Source of the DNA: CAZICM01 sp964537685
Lineage (GTDB): Bacteria > Myxococcota_A > Polyangia > Polyangiales > Polyangiaceae
Assembly: GCA_964537685.1 (NCBI GenBank)
Contig: CAZICM010000088.1
Location: forward strand, 1-31,964
Reading direction: 5' to 3'
DNA length: 31,964 nucleotides
Part shown: piece by piece, positions 15,715 to 23,426 of the stretch
Layout of the letters: the number at the start of each line of letters is the position of its first letter
Position numbering within the stretch: the first letter of the stretch is position 1
Notes under the pieces: generated by a model
Seen by the model: only the letters and a program-made list of their open reading frames with translations
Databases searched by the model: none
What the model was told of the DNA's origin: nothing
Made by a program: the position numbers and the translations under genes

Positions 15715-16713
15715 TTATTTAGGTTCTTCAACAGGCGCACATGTGGATACGCCGGCGCCGACAATCACAAAACCGATATCGGTCATATAGGTTTCCACAG
15801 GGCCGTCGGGCCAAACAATTTTGGTCACCGTCGTCTGTTCGCCCGGATTGCTTAGAGGATCGGCCGTATAGAGATAAAATGCGCCGCCCCAGAATGAAAA
15901 TGCCCAGGCCGATGGAGTTTGTACCTGCGCATAGGATTTGGCTTGTATAATCGAGCCCGTCGCCGGATTGATTTCAGCCACTTGTACGGGGGTTGTTGTA
16001 AAGAAACCAAAGAGACGCCCATCACCCGTGCCGGTTAATTCGGCATTCTTGCCGGCAAGCGCTCCGGTGAAATCTCCAATCTGAATAACCGAATTGGTGC
16101 CAAAATCAACCTTGCCCAATCCAGGGCTTGTACCGCTCAGAGGATCGCTGGTACCGGTGACAAATAGGTTTTCAAGGCTTAAATCGGCCGCAGGCGCCGA
16201 ATATCCCATACCCAGCCTATACCAGCCTTGGGTTAGATTAATGCTGGTCGATTTGCAGCTCGCATCCGTGGTGCTGACTTGAAAAATCGCTCCGTCTGTG
16301 TCTCCACCCACAAATGGATCCGATTCAACATAATTCACATAGGCAACCGCATTGCGATCGACCGCCATCGAATTGGGTTGCATGCTGGTCGCGCAACCCA
16401 ATTTGCCAATTTTAGTGAATTGTTTGTTAGGCGGATCGAATTTATAGATTTCATTGTCCGTGGACAATACATACACATAGGTTGCGGCTTGACTGCATCC
16501 CGGAAGGCTGCCCGAGCTGCCGCTGCCCGAGCTGGTTGTAAATCCGCCTGCAAATCCGCTGCTGCCCAGTCCGCTGGTGCTGCCGCTCGCCGAGCCGGTT
16601 CCCGAGCCGCCTTCGCCATCGTTGAAACGGCTGTCTTTGCTCGATGCTGAACAGCCAAAGAAAATACCCGTGATCGATGCCAGTACGGAAAAAGCAAGTA
16701 CCAGTGTGCGCAT
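15715..16713 (-). CDS. Gly/Ser-rich lipoprotein with propeller-like repeats
   Basis: 332 residues. Signal peptide residues 1-20 with a lipobox ending FFGC (Cys21), then a Gly/Ser linker (about 30-70) typical of myxobacterial surface lipoproteins. The rest is beta-rich with recurring short blocks such as YVYVLSTDNEIYKFDP, FGFFTTTPVQVAEINPATG and FYLYTADPL, which resemble beta-propeller blades; a ligand or enzymatic site cannot be named. Cysteines at the start and end of the mature domain may form disulfides. AGGAGGT precedes the start. The gene opposes the operon on its left and is divergent from the SWIM gene, so it physically splits the SWIM gene from its presumed partners. Confidence 0.85.
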   Translation of the reverse strand: MRTLVLAFSVLASITGIFFGCSASSKDSRFNDGEGGSGTGSASGSTSGLGSSGFAGGFTTSSGSGSSGSLPGCSQAATYVYVLSTDNEIYKFDPPNKQFTKIGKLGCATSMQPNSMAVDRNAVAYVNYVESDPFVGGDTDGAIFQVSTTDASCKSTSINLTQGWYRLGMGYSAPAADLSLENLFVTGTSDPLSGTSPGLGKVDFGTNSVIQIGDFTGALAGKNAELTGTGDGRLFGFFTTTPVQVAEINPATGSIIQAKSYAQVQTPSAWAFSFWGGAFYLYTADPLSNPGEQTTVTKIVWPDGPVETYMTDIGFVIVGAGVSTCAPVEEPK

Positions 16714-16718
16714 GGCCC

Positions 16719-16725
16719 ACCTCCT
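16719..16725 (-). promoter_or_regulatory. Consensus Shine-Dalgarno of the lipoprotein gene
   Basis: ACCTCCT on the plus strand reads AGGAGGT on the minus strand, five bases from the ATG at 16713. It is the strongest ribosome site in the window and fixes this start. Confidence 0.8.
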
Positions 16726-16862
16726 CTGTTAGATAAAGATTCGTATCATCTTTGAACGTTGCTCAAAACAAATAATTGAATTTGAATGCAATCCACTGCA
16801 ATCATTATTTGGGCGCGGTTTTTTTTCCCGGCCGATCGCCCAACCATGAGGCTGTGTCTCCA

Positions 16863-18926
16863 ATGAATCTATTGCTATTGTCGCCTCAAAGCCTGGCTTC
16901 GCTGACCAATTGGGGCCTGGTGAAGAGGGCCGGGCGGGAAATTCAAAAGGGGCTGGGGCCCGCGCTCGAACAGCGCGAACATGGTGAAATCGAAGGCCGT
17001 TTTCCCGATGGAACGCGGACCGTCATCACGCCTTCGATGACATCGCTGGCCGATGTGGCCTGTACATGTGGAGCGCGCGAAGTTTGCAGGCATCGCGTGG
17101 GTCTTGTGCTCGCCTTTCAAGCTTGGGCCGCTTCGCATCATGCGGCTCATTCAATCGCGGCTCAGCCTTCACCTATTGCCGCATGGACTCCGGCTCAATT
17201 CACGGACGATGAACTTCGGGCTCAGTTTGCATCGCGTATCCAAAAACAGGCTGAAACGCTTCAATCCAAGGGAATCGTTATTGAATTGCTGCCCCCGGAT
17301 GCCCAAGCCCATCGCTCGTTATACGAAGCCCGCCTTCCTAATGCTTCGGTACGCTTTCATATCCCTGGTGATCTATCGCATGCCCAATGCACATGTATTA
17401 AAAGAACCCGCTGTGAACATGTATGGCTTGCTATCGAAGCCTATCGGCGCGCAGCCGATCCGGCCCGTCCTCAAACCCTTCGGCTTGGACCGCCCCAAGC
17501 TGGTATTCATAGCTTTCCTGCCCTTGAAGACGCATTTCAATTGGCGGCCGAACTGCTGATTACAGGAACCGGGCAAGCGCTGCCCGATGCTTGGATGCCC
17601 CGCTTTCAATCGGTTATCGAAGGCATGAAGAGCGCTGGATATCTATGGCCGGCTTCTATCCTGCGCGAGCTCGCCGATCTTCAATTGGCCTATCACCGGC
17701 GAAGCGCCCGCTATAGCATCAGGAGCCGCTGCGCTCTACTTACCGAACTCTTTGCCCGGATTCGCGCAGCGCGCGCCGCGGAAAGCCCAGATCGTCCGCC
17801 GGCCTCGTCTGCGTCCCTCCCCAAACCCCTCCCCGCCCCCTTTATCCTCGGCAGCGATCAAGCGCCGGAAACGCCTCTCGATCAAGCGAGGCTTGTATCC
17901 TTGGGCGCCCATATTACCGGCGATGAGAATGAACGGGAAATTCTTTTGTATTTGGCCGATATCTCCTCGGGTATGCCTCTCCTGGTCCGTAAAACCATAG
18001 CTTCTTATGATAAGCCCAAGGCGCCCGGCGAAGAAGATATCCAGCTCCGCCGGATGAGAATCGCAAAGGGCCTAACACTCGATGCGCTCGTTCATGGACA
18101 GATTGTTTCCCGATCGCTAAAACGCATGGCGGATCATACGCTGGACCTAGGTGCCCGCGGAGCCCAGCATACCCTTACATCTTTCGATGGCAACTATGGC
18201 CTCCTCCCGGAAACGCTATTGATAAAAGATTTCGCTAGCTATGACCAGCATCAAAAAAAGGATATTCCTCAGCTCCTAAGGCCACGCTTTCGCGCCCACA
18301 ATATGCGGGTTCTCGCTATCGCCAAAGTTGAACATTGCGCCTATCATCCCGGCTATCAGGAAATCCGGGCCACGCTGTTGGATGCCCATGGTCATGCCCT
18401 TGAGCTTGTCCGGGGACATAAGGGAATCGCTCCTCATGCGCTCGATTGTATCGCGGCCGTGCTCCACCGCCCGCAAACGCTGCGATTTGTGAGTGGAGAA
18501 CTGCGCCGCACCGATGGCCGGATGACGATCGATCCTTGCGCTCTCGTCAGCGATCGGCTGATTGTGCCCGATCTGGAAGTGCCCGGTGTCCATCCGGGCG
18601 AGGCCCTCAGTAACTTGGGGGAATGGATTAACCCGGCTATACCATCCCCTCATGCTCAAACCCTCAGTCAGGCTCAACATGCATTGGAAGATCTATGTCA
18701 TGACGGTCTGGCGCATATACGGCCCGGACAAATCGAGCGTTTGATGGAGATCAGCCGCGATCTTCAGCCGCTGGGCATGAATGAATGCGCTCAAGATATG
18801 CAAGGGCTCGGTATCCAGCTTCAGCGACTAAGCCATCATCTCCCCCGGGCTGAAAGCCGCAGAGCCGCCGTAGAAGCCTGGATCTGCGCGGTGATTCGCG
18901 TCGCCCTGAATCTTGAGATCCTCTAG
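16863..18926 (+). CDS. Twin SWIM zinc-finger protein (MoxR-DUF5682 partner)
   Basis: 687 residues from the ATG at 16863; the longer frame from 16776 reads an unconserved leader. Two SWIM zinc fingers of the form CxC-x5-CxH are visible: Cys67, Cys69, Cys75, His77 (CTCGAREVCRH) and Cys176, Cys178, Cys184, His186 (CTCIKRTRCEH). SWIM fingers bind DNA or proteins. The N-terminal block before the first finger (SLTNWGLVKRAGREI) is typical of the SWIM proteins found with MoxR, DUF5682 and VWA genes. The C-terminal ~480 residues are a mixed helical region without a motif I recognise. It is 1.3 kb downstream of its presumed partners, behind a palindrome and an opposing gene, so it needs its own promoter. 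A role as nucleic-acid sensor is inference. Confidence 0.85.
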   Translation: MNLLLLSPQSLASLTNWGLVKRAGREIQKGLGPALEQREHGEIEGRFPDGTRTVITPSMTSLADVACTCGAREVCRHRVGLVLAFQAWAASHHAAHSIAAQPSPIAAWTPAQFTDDELRAQFASRIQKQAETLQSKGIVIELLPPDAQAHRSLYEARLPNASVRFHIPGDLSHAQCTCIKRTRCEHVWLAIEAYRRAADPARPQTLRLGPPQAGIHSFPALEDAFQLAAELLITGTGQALPDAWMPRFQSVIEGMKSAGYLWPASILRELADLQLAYHRRSARYSIRSRCALLTELFARIRAARAAESPDRPPASSASLPKPLPAPFILGSDQAPETPLDQARLVSLGAHITGDENEREILLYLADISSGMPLLVRKTIASYDKPKAPGEEDIQLRRMRIAKGLTLDALVHGQIVSRSLKRMADHTLDLGARGAQHTLTSFDGNYGLLPETLLIKDFASYDQHQKKDIPQLLRPRFRAHNMRVLAIAKVEHCAYHPGYQEIRATLLDAHGHALELVRGHKGIAPHALDCIAAVLHRPQTLRFVSGELRRTDGRMTIDPCALVSDRLIVPDLEVPGVHPGEALSNLGEWINPAIPSPHAQTLSQAQHALEDLCHDGLAHIRPGQIERLMEISRDLQPLGMNECAQDMQGLGIQLQRLSHHLPRAESRRAAVEAWICAVIRVALNLEIL

Positions 18927-18964
18927 GCGGCCCCTCATTATACGGGCATATCCCTTGCTTGAAC

Positions 18965-19435
18965 ATGCAAGGCATGAATCAAGAATATTCACTTTCATTG
19001 GAAGCAGGGGCTGATCTGTCGGCACTCCATGCGAAAATTGCCGAATTGGAGCGTCAAAACGCCGAACTCGCGGAGAAAGAAAGGTTGGCCCGAGAGGAAG
19101 CGGAACTCCTTCAGGCGGCTATCGACGCACTCCCCCGCACATTATTTATCAAGGATTTGAGGTGCATTTATCTCGGCTGCAGCCAACTGTTCGCAGATCA
19201 TGCTGGCATACCTCACCCCCGCGATATCAAAGGAAAGAACGACTACCAATTCTTATCCTCCCGAGAACAGGCGGATGCCTTTCGCGCCGATGATTTCGCC
19301 GTTATGAAAAGCGGCCAGGCCGTTATCGATAAATTGGAACCCCTCACCATACCGGGAGGGCGCACGCTTTGGCCTTATCCAGGCACAGGCGGCCTTGGTT
19401 TCGGAATTATCCACGCCGCTCTTGCCCATCTTTGA
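18965..19435 (+). pseudogene. PAS half of a broken RsbR-like PAS-STAS gene
   Basis: About 156 residues from the ATG at 18965; a TTG at 18959 and an ATG at 18974 are alternatives. A coiled-coil helix (LHAKIAELERQNAELAEKE) leads into a PAS domain with IDALPRTLFIKDLRCIYLG, IKGKNDYQFL, FRADDFAVMKSG and EPLTIPGGRTLW. Right after GGRTLW the sequence stops resembling PAS and reads a Gly-rich out-of-frame tail to a TGA at 19433-19435. The last PAS strand and the usual linker are missing. The other frame at this point reads QAQAALVSELSTPL, which is the normal STAS linker of RsbR-type proteins. The simplest reading is an out-of-frame internal deletion that split one gene into two pieces. Confidence 0.7.
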
Positions 19436-19796
19436 AAAGGTGCTTGTGATGCCCCTGATCGGCCATGTCGATCAGGAGCGGGCCCGGACGATTTTGGAAC
19501 GTTTGCTGGAAGGGGTATCCAGGACGCGAGCCGAAACAGTTGTCGTGGATCTCACAGGTGTGCCGGTTGTGGATACGGGCGTAGCGCAGGCCATCCTTTC
19601 GGCAACCCGGGCGGTAAGATTATTGGGAGCGGCGGTTATTTTAAGCGGAATTCGCGCCGAACTCGCGCAAACCATTGTAGAGCTCGGGCTGGATCTGGGC
19701 GATGTAACCGTCTGCGGAACCTTGCAAGCCGCCGTCGTGCTGGCGCTGAATACCCGAAAGAAGCCGCGTCAAACGCAACCGAATCCGATATTCTAA
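19395..19796 (+). CDS. STAS domain fragment of the RsbR-like protein
   Basis: Up to 133 residues from a TTG at 19395; an ATG at 19449 is the first conventional start but would remove the ELSTPLLPI strand. The STAS fold is clear: ELSTPLLPIFEKVLVMPLIGHVD, then ARTILERLLEGVSRTRAETVVVDLTGVPVVDTGVAQAIL, then LLGAAVILSGIR and GDVTVCGTLQAAV. RsbR-type STAS proteins form stressosomes that control anti-sigma kinases by Ser/Thr phosphorylation; the Thr in DLTGVPVVDTG is the expected region. It overlaps the PAS fragment by 41 bases in another frame. It may be made by re-initiation or may be dead. No anti-sigma kinase gene lies nearby. Confidence 0.75.
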   Translation: MVSELSTPLLPIFEKVLVMPLIGHVDQERARTILERLLEGVSRTRAETVVVDLTGVPVVDTGVAQAILSATRAVRLLGAAVILSGIRAELAQTIVELGLDLGDVTVCGTLQAAVVLALNTRKKPRQTQPNPIF

Positions 19797-19845
19797 TCGT
19801 TACGCCGCCCTCAATCAAACAAATCGTGCCCCTCTCAAAAAAATC

Positions 19846-19876
19846 TTGACATCTCAGCCATACTTCGCTCTTCTAG
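19846..19876 (+). promoter_or_regulatory. Possible -35 element before the kinase fusion gene
   Basis: A consensus TTGACA lies at 19846-19851. The best -10 candidate, TTCTAG at 19871-19876, is poor and 19 bases away. It is the only promoter-like sequence between the STAS fragment and the ATG at 19959. Confidence 0.25.
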
Positions 19877-19958
19877 CGCGCGCTTGAAACGCGCTGGCCA
19901 TACCGCGCATCGGCGCGCGAAATGCCCAGATCATCGCCCTTTCAAGCTGAGCATCGCA

Positions 19959-22487
19959 ATGGCCATGATTGATGATTCCGCAGCGCTTGCCGACGCCGAA
20001 CCCTGGAGCACAACGTGGGTACCCCCCACTGAATTCGACGGATTTCACGTCATCCGGCCCCTCGGGCGAGGCGGTATGGGCCGTGTATATCTGGGCCGCG
20101 ATACCTTGCTCGATCGGCGCGTGGCGTTAAAATTTATCGCCGGCAATAATCCCGATAGAATAGCCAAGGAACGCTTTCTTATCGAAGCACGCGCGATTGC
20201 CAGGCTATCTCATCCTAATGTTGTTTCTATCTTTCGTATTGGCCAAGTCGCGGGGATGCCTTATATCGCTTATGAATTTATAGCGGGCACCTGCCTAAGC
20301 GATATGCCCAAGCCTGTACCTCCCGCGAAAGCCATCGAACTCGGTATCGGAATCGCAAGGGGACTCGCGGCGGCCCATCATCAAGGGGTATTACACCGGG
20401 ATATCAAGCCAGCCAATGTTATTGTGACGCCGGGCGGCGATGTGAAGCTATTGGATTTTGGATTGGCCAAGTTCGTGGATTCCGCGCTTCTATCGCCGGA
20501 AAGCCGTAGAACGCATCAGAGCAATCCGCTGATTTTGCTTGAGCAAAGCGATCAAAATGGTATTGCTCTCACAGAAACGCTCGGCAGCACGCACCGAATT
20601 CATTTATCGGCGGCTCATCCGCAGATGGAACCGACTCCCGGCGAGCTAAACGATACGCTAAAGAGTCCATTTCCCGGTGCCTCAAATGAAATATCCACAC
20701 AGCACCAAAGCCCGCCCCTGCCCCCAGACCTGACCCAAACCGCGACCCCGGCCTGGGAAACAAGACTTCGAAGCGATGGCAAAGATGTGCTCACACAAAC
20801 AGGCGTGGTCTTGGGAACGCCGCTTTATTTAGCCCCCGAAATCTGGAAGGGCGAAGCAGCAACCAAATCTTCCGATATCTTTGCCCTCGGATTGCTTTTA
20901 TTTGAGCTTCTAGCCGGCACTTTACCCCATCGAGGTCAAACCTGGCAGGAGATAGCCCGATTGGTGATGATGACCGACTTGCCATCGCTGGGTTCCGTAT
21001 GCCCGGATATCCCCGTGGAGCTTATCGCCGTCGTTGACCGGGCAATTCAGCGAGATCCTGCACGGCGCTTTCGATCTGCGGACGAAATCAGGGAAGCCTT
21101 GGAGGCATTGCGAGGCCGTCCAGCTTCTGTGCCGCCCGAGGGGCCTCCTCTAACCAAATACACCAAGTGCGGCGATGTCGATATCGCCTATCAGGTGGTT
21201 GGTCATGGACCTATCGATATTGTGATGGTTCCCGGCTGGGTTTCGCATCTCGAAATGAACTGGGAAGAGCCTAATTTCGCCGCGTTTTTACGAAAATTGG
21301 CCAGTTTCTCCCGGCTCATTATCTTCGATAAAAGGGGCACCGGGCTTTCCGATCGCATCAAGGGCAGTCCCAACCTAGAGGAGCGCATGGACGACGTCCG
21401 GGCCGTCATGGATGCGGTGGGGAGTGAACGGGCCGCGCTCTTTGGCGTCTCTGAAGGCGGGGGAATGTGCGCATTGTTTGCCGCCACCTATCCCGAAAGA
21501 ACCAGGGGGCTTATTATTTATGGAGCTTCGCCCCGCCTGGCACAGGCTCCAGATTGGCCTTATGGAACGCCTGCCCCGGTGCTCGAGATGATTTATGAGC
21601 AAATGCGCTCGGGATGGGGAGGGCCTCTGTTTATTGAAATGCAATCTCCATCCATGGCCCATGACCCGGCATTTCGAAAATGGTGGGCAAGCTATCTTCG
21701 AGCCGCGGCGACCCCCAGCTCGGCGGTAGCGATGTTAAAGATGAATGAAAGCATCGAATTCTTTCATATCTTGCCCTCGATCCGGGTACCCACGCTGGTA
21801 TTGCACCGCACGAGCGATCAATTGATGAGCGTGCATGGCGGGCGTTTCCTGGGAAAATATATTCCCCGCGCCCAATTTATCGAGCTCGAGGGAGCAGATC
21901 ATATGCCGTTTGTGGGCGGAGCGGACAAGCTTTTACAGGAAATTGAAAGCTTTGTGAGCCGCCTGGTCGATCAAGATCTATCAGGTCCCGACTCCATGCC
22001 GGCCCTATCAACGTTTTCAACGATTTTGGTCCTCTTCGCAGAACCAAAACATGCTCCCGATAATTCCAAACCCCTCGATCATGAGGCATTGGAAGCCATT
22101 TACCGCAAAGAAATCAACCGGCGGCGGGGCACAGAACTATCCACGCTGGACAGTGGGTATATAAGTGTATTGTTCGATGGTTCGGTGAGGGCCGTACGCT
22201 GTGCGCTGGACATTGTGGAGGAGGCGAAGACGGCTGGTTTCTCGGTTCGCGCGGCGCTTCATATCGGTGAATGCGATATCACCCGAACCGACTTCACGGG
22301 GCCTGGGATTTCGACGGCAATGCAAGCCATTGGCAAAGCCGGCAGCGGGGTTGTTCTTGTGACGGGAGCGCTTCGGGTGCTTTTAGAGGGAACAGTATTT
22401 GAATTTGAAGAGCGGGGCAAGCTGGAACCTGAAGCGGGCCATTCCGCGCAGAGCTTATTTGCAGTGCTTGGGCTTAGCAGGAGCTAA
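19959..22487 (+). CDS. Ser/Thr kinase - alpha/beta hydrolase - degenerate cyclase fusion
   Basis: 842 residues from the ATG at 19959; an in-frame TTG at 19884 would add an unlikely Arg/His-rich leader. The kinase (about 25-385) has GRGGMGRV, VALK (Lys58), HRDIKPAN (Asp148) and LLDFG (Asp166), with about 105 extra residues between DFG and GTPLYLAPE. An alpha/beta hydrolase follows (about 395-680) with the oxyanion region VPGWVSH, nucleophile elbow GVSEG (Ser498), TSDQ supplying the Asp and ADHMPF the His, so the triad looks whole. The last ~165 residues match a class III adenylate/guanylate cyclase (STILVLFAE, FDGSVRAVRCALDI, RAALHIGECDI), but the first metal Asp is replaced (FAEP for FTDI) and the second is displaced (LDSG). 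It is probably a regulatory pseudocyclase. Soluble; no membrane helix. Confidence 0.92.
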   Translation: MAMIDDSAALADAEPWSTTWVPPTEFDGFHVIRPLGRGGMGRVYLGRDTLLDRRVALKFIAGNNPDRIAKERFLIEARAIARLSHPNVVSIFRIGQVAGMPYIAYEFIAGTCLSDMPKPVPPAKAIELGIGIARGLAAAHHQGVLHRDIKPANVIVTPGGDVKLLDFGLAKFVDSALLSPESRRTHQSNPLILLEQSDQNGIALTETLGSTHRIHLSAAHPQMEPTPGELNDTLKSPFPGASNEISTQHQSPPLPPDLTQTATPAWETRLRSDGKDVLTQTGVVLGTPLYLAPEIWKGEAATKSSDIFALGLLLFELLAGTLPHRGQTWQEIARLVMMTDLPSLGSVCPDIPVELIAVVDRAIQRDPARRFRSADEIREALEALRGRPASVPPEGPPLTKYTKCGDVDIAYQVVGHGPIDIVMVPGWVSHLEMNWEEPNFAAFLRKLASFSRLIIFDKRGTGLSDRIKGSPNLEERMDDVRAVMDAVGSERAALFGVSEGGGMCALFAATYPERTRGLIIYGASPRLAQAPDWPYGTPAPVLEMIYEQMRSGWGGPLFIEMQSPSMAHDPAFRKWWASYLRAAATPSSAVAMLKMNESIEFFHILPSIRVPTLVLHRTSDQLMSVHGGRFLGKYIPRAQFIELEGADHMPFVGGADKLLQEIESFVSRLVDQDLSGPDSMPALSTFSTILVLFAEPKHAPDNSKPLDHEALEAIYRKEINRRRGTELSTLDSGYISVLFDGSVRAVRCALDIVEEAKTAGFSVRAALHIGECDITRTDFTGPGISTAMQAIGKAGSGVVLVTGALRVLLEGTVFEFEERGKLEPEAGHSAQSLFAVLGLSRS

Positions 22488-22520
22488 GCGTATCAATGGT
22501 GTACCAAAAAGGAATAGGGC

Positions 22521-22973
22521 ATGAATACATTGCGGAATGCGGTATTGGGTTGTTTATTGATAGCTTCGGCTGGACTTGCGGGCTGTAAACATAAATGCCA
22601 GGAGGACAAAGCAGCCATTCCCAAAGAAATTGAAGAGCTCGGTATCTTGATGGAAGGCGCCGATGCCTGCGATTTTGGAGCCAAGACCGGCGATGAGTTT
22701 ATGGTTAACCTCGCTTATATTAAAGTATATCATAAAGGAAATTTTAAGCGGGTTGGATTAGATTATATGGATCATGCCGAGAAGAAAGGCTGGGAGCGCG
22801 TCGAATGCGCCGGCGGATTGGGGCCGACGACCATGGACCAATACCGTTTGGTCGAGTGCTTTAAGAAAGAAGATAAGCGGATACGCTTTGAGTTTTATGA
22901 TTTCGATGGCACGGCGGCCGATATTGATTTCCTGCGTCTAAAAACCAAGGAAGAAGTCCTTAAAGGAAAGTAA
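22521..22973 (+). CDS. Small lipoprotein of unknown function
   Basis: 150 residues with a clear lipoprotein signal (residues 1-21, lipobox LAGC, Cys22). The mature part is hydrophilic and acidic, with cysteines at positions following KHKCQED, ADACDFG, VECAGG and VECFKK that could pair as disulfides outside the cytoplasm. AAGGAA at 22509-22514 is a fair ribosome site seven bases before the ATG. It follows the kinase fusion by 33 bases and may be co-transcribed. I do not recognise the family. Confidence 0.75.
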   Translation: MNTLRNAVLGCLLIASAGLAGCKHKCQEDKAAIPKEIEELGILMEGADACDFGAKTGDEFMVNLAYIKVYHKGNFKRVGLDYMDHAEKKGWERVECAGGLGPTTMDQYRLVECFKKEDKRIRFEFYDFDGTAADIDFLRLKTKEEVLKGK

Positions 22974-23018
22974 TCCGGTGCCTATGGCGCCGAAACCGAT
23001 ACGCGGAATGGTAAAGCA

Positions 23019-23426
23019 ATGGATCTAAGGCATCCCATAGATAATTCACCCATTGTATTTGTATCCTTTGGCGAGCATTTGTTTGCCATGGATAGACGCA
23101 ATGGAAACAGGATTTGGCATCATCGTATCGCTTGGGCCTCGCATATCCGGCTCGCGGCCGATGATAGAAAACTCTATGCCTTGAGTACAGGGCTATGCTG
23201 TCTGGATGCGATGACGGGACATGTGGATTGGCAAATCGATAGCGTGACAGGGGATACGATTCTCTTGCATGATGGACAGCTTTTTGTAGGCGGCTCGGGA
23301 GAGCTTCGCTGTTTTTCGGCATCCACGGGCCAACTGATGTGGGTGGACATCTTTAAAGGAATGGGTATGGGAAGCGTGGCGATTGCTGTCCCATGGGCGG
23401 CAGCCCAGTCGGATCGTTCACAGTAA
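23019..23426 (+). CDS. Short PQQ-type beta-propeller repeat protein
   Basis: 135 residues made almost entirely of PQQ/BamB-like blades: FVSFGEHLFAMDRRNGNRIWHHRI, KLYALSTGLCCLDAMTGHVDWQI, and LFVGGSGELRCFSASTGQLMWVDIFKG. That is about three blades, too few for a closed propeller, so it may oligomerise. No signal peptide is visible. Short proteins of this type, ending in a Gly/Met/Ala-rich tail, occur repeatedly in myxobacterial genomes as I recall. Its stop overlaps the stop of the convergent radical SAM gene by 9 bases, so no terminator separates them. Confidence 0.75.
   Translation: MDLRHPIDNSPIVFVSFGEHLFAMDRRNGNRIWHHRIAWASHIRLAADDRKLYALSTGLCCLDAMTGHVDWQIDSVTGDTILLHDGQLFVGGSGELRCFSASTGQLMWVDIFKGMGMGSVAIAVPWAAAQSDRSQ

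Noticed and set aside
22977..22993. Hairpin CGGTGCC-TAT-GGCGCCG as a terminator after the small lipoprotein
   Set aside because: The stem is short with a mismatch and there is no T-run after it.
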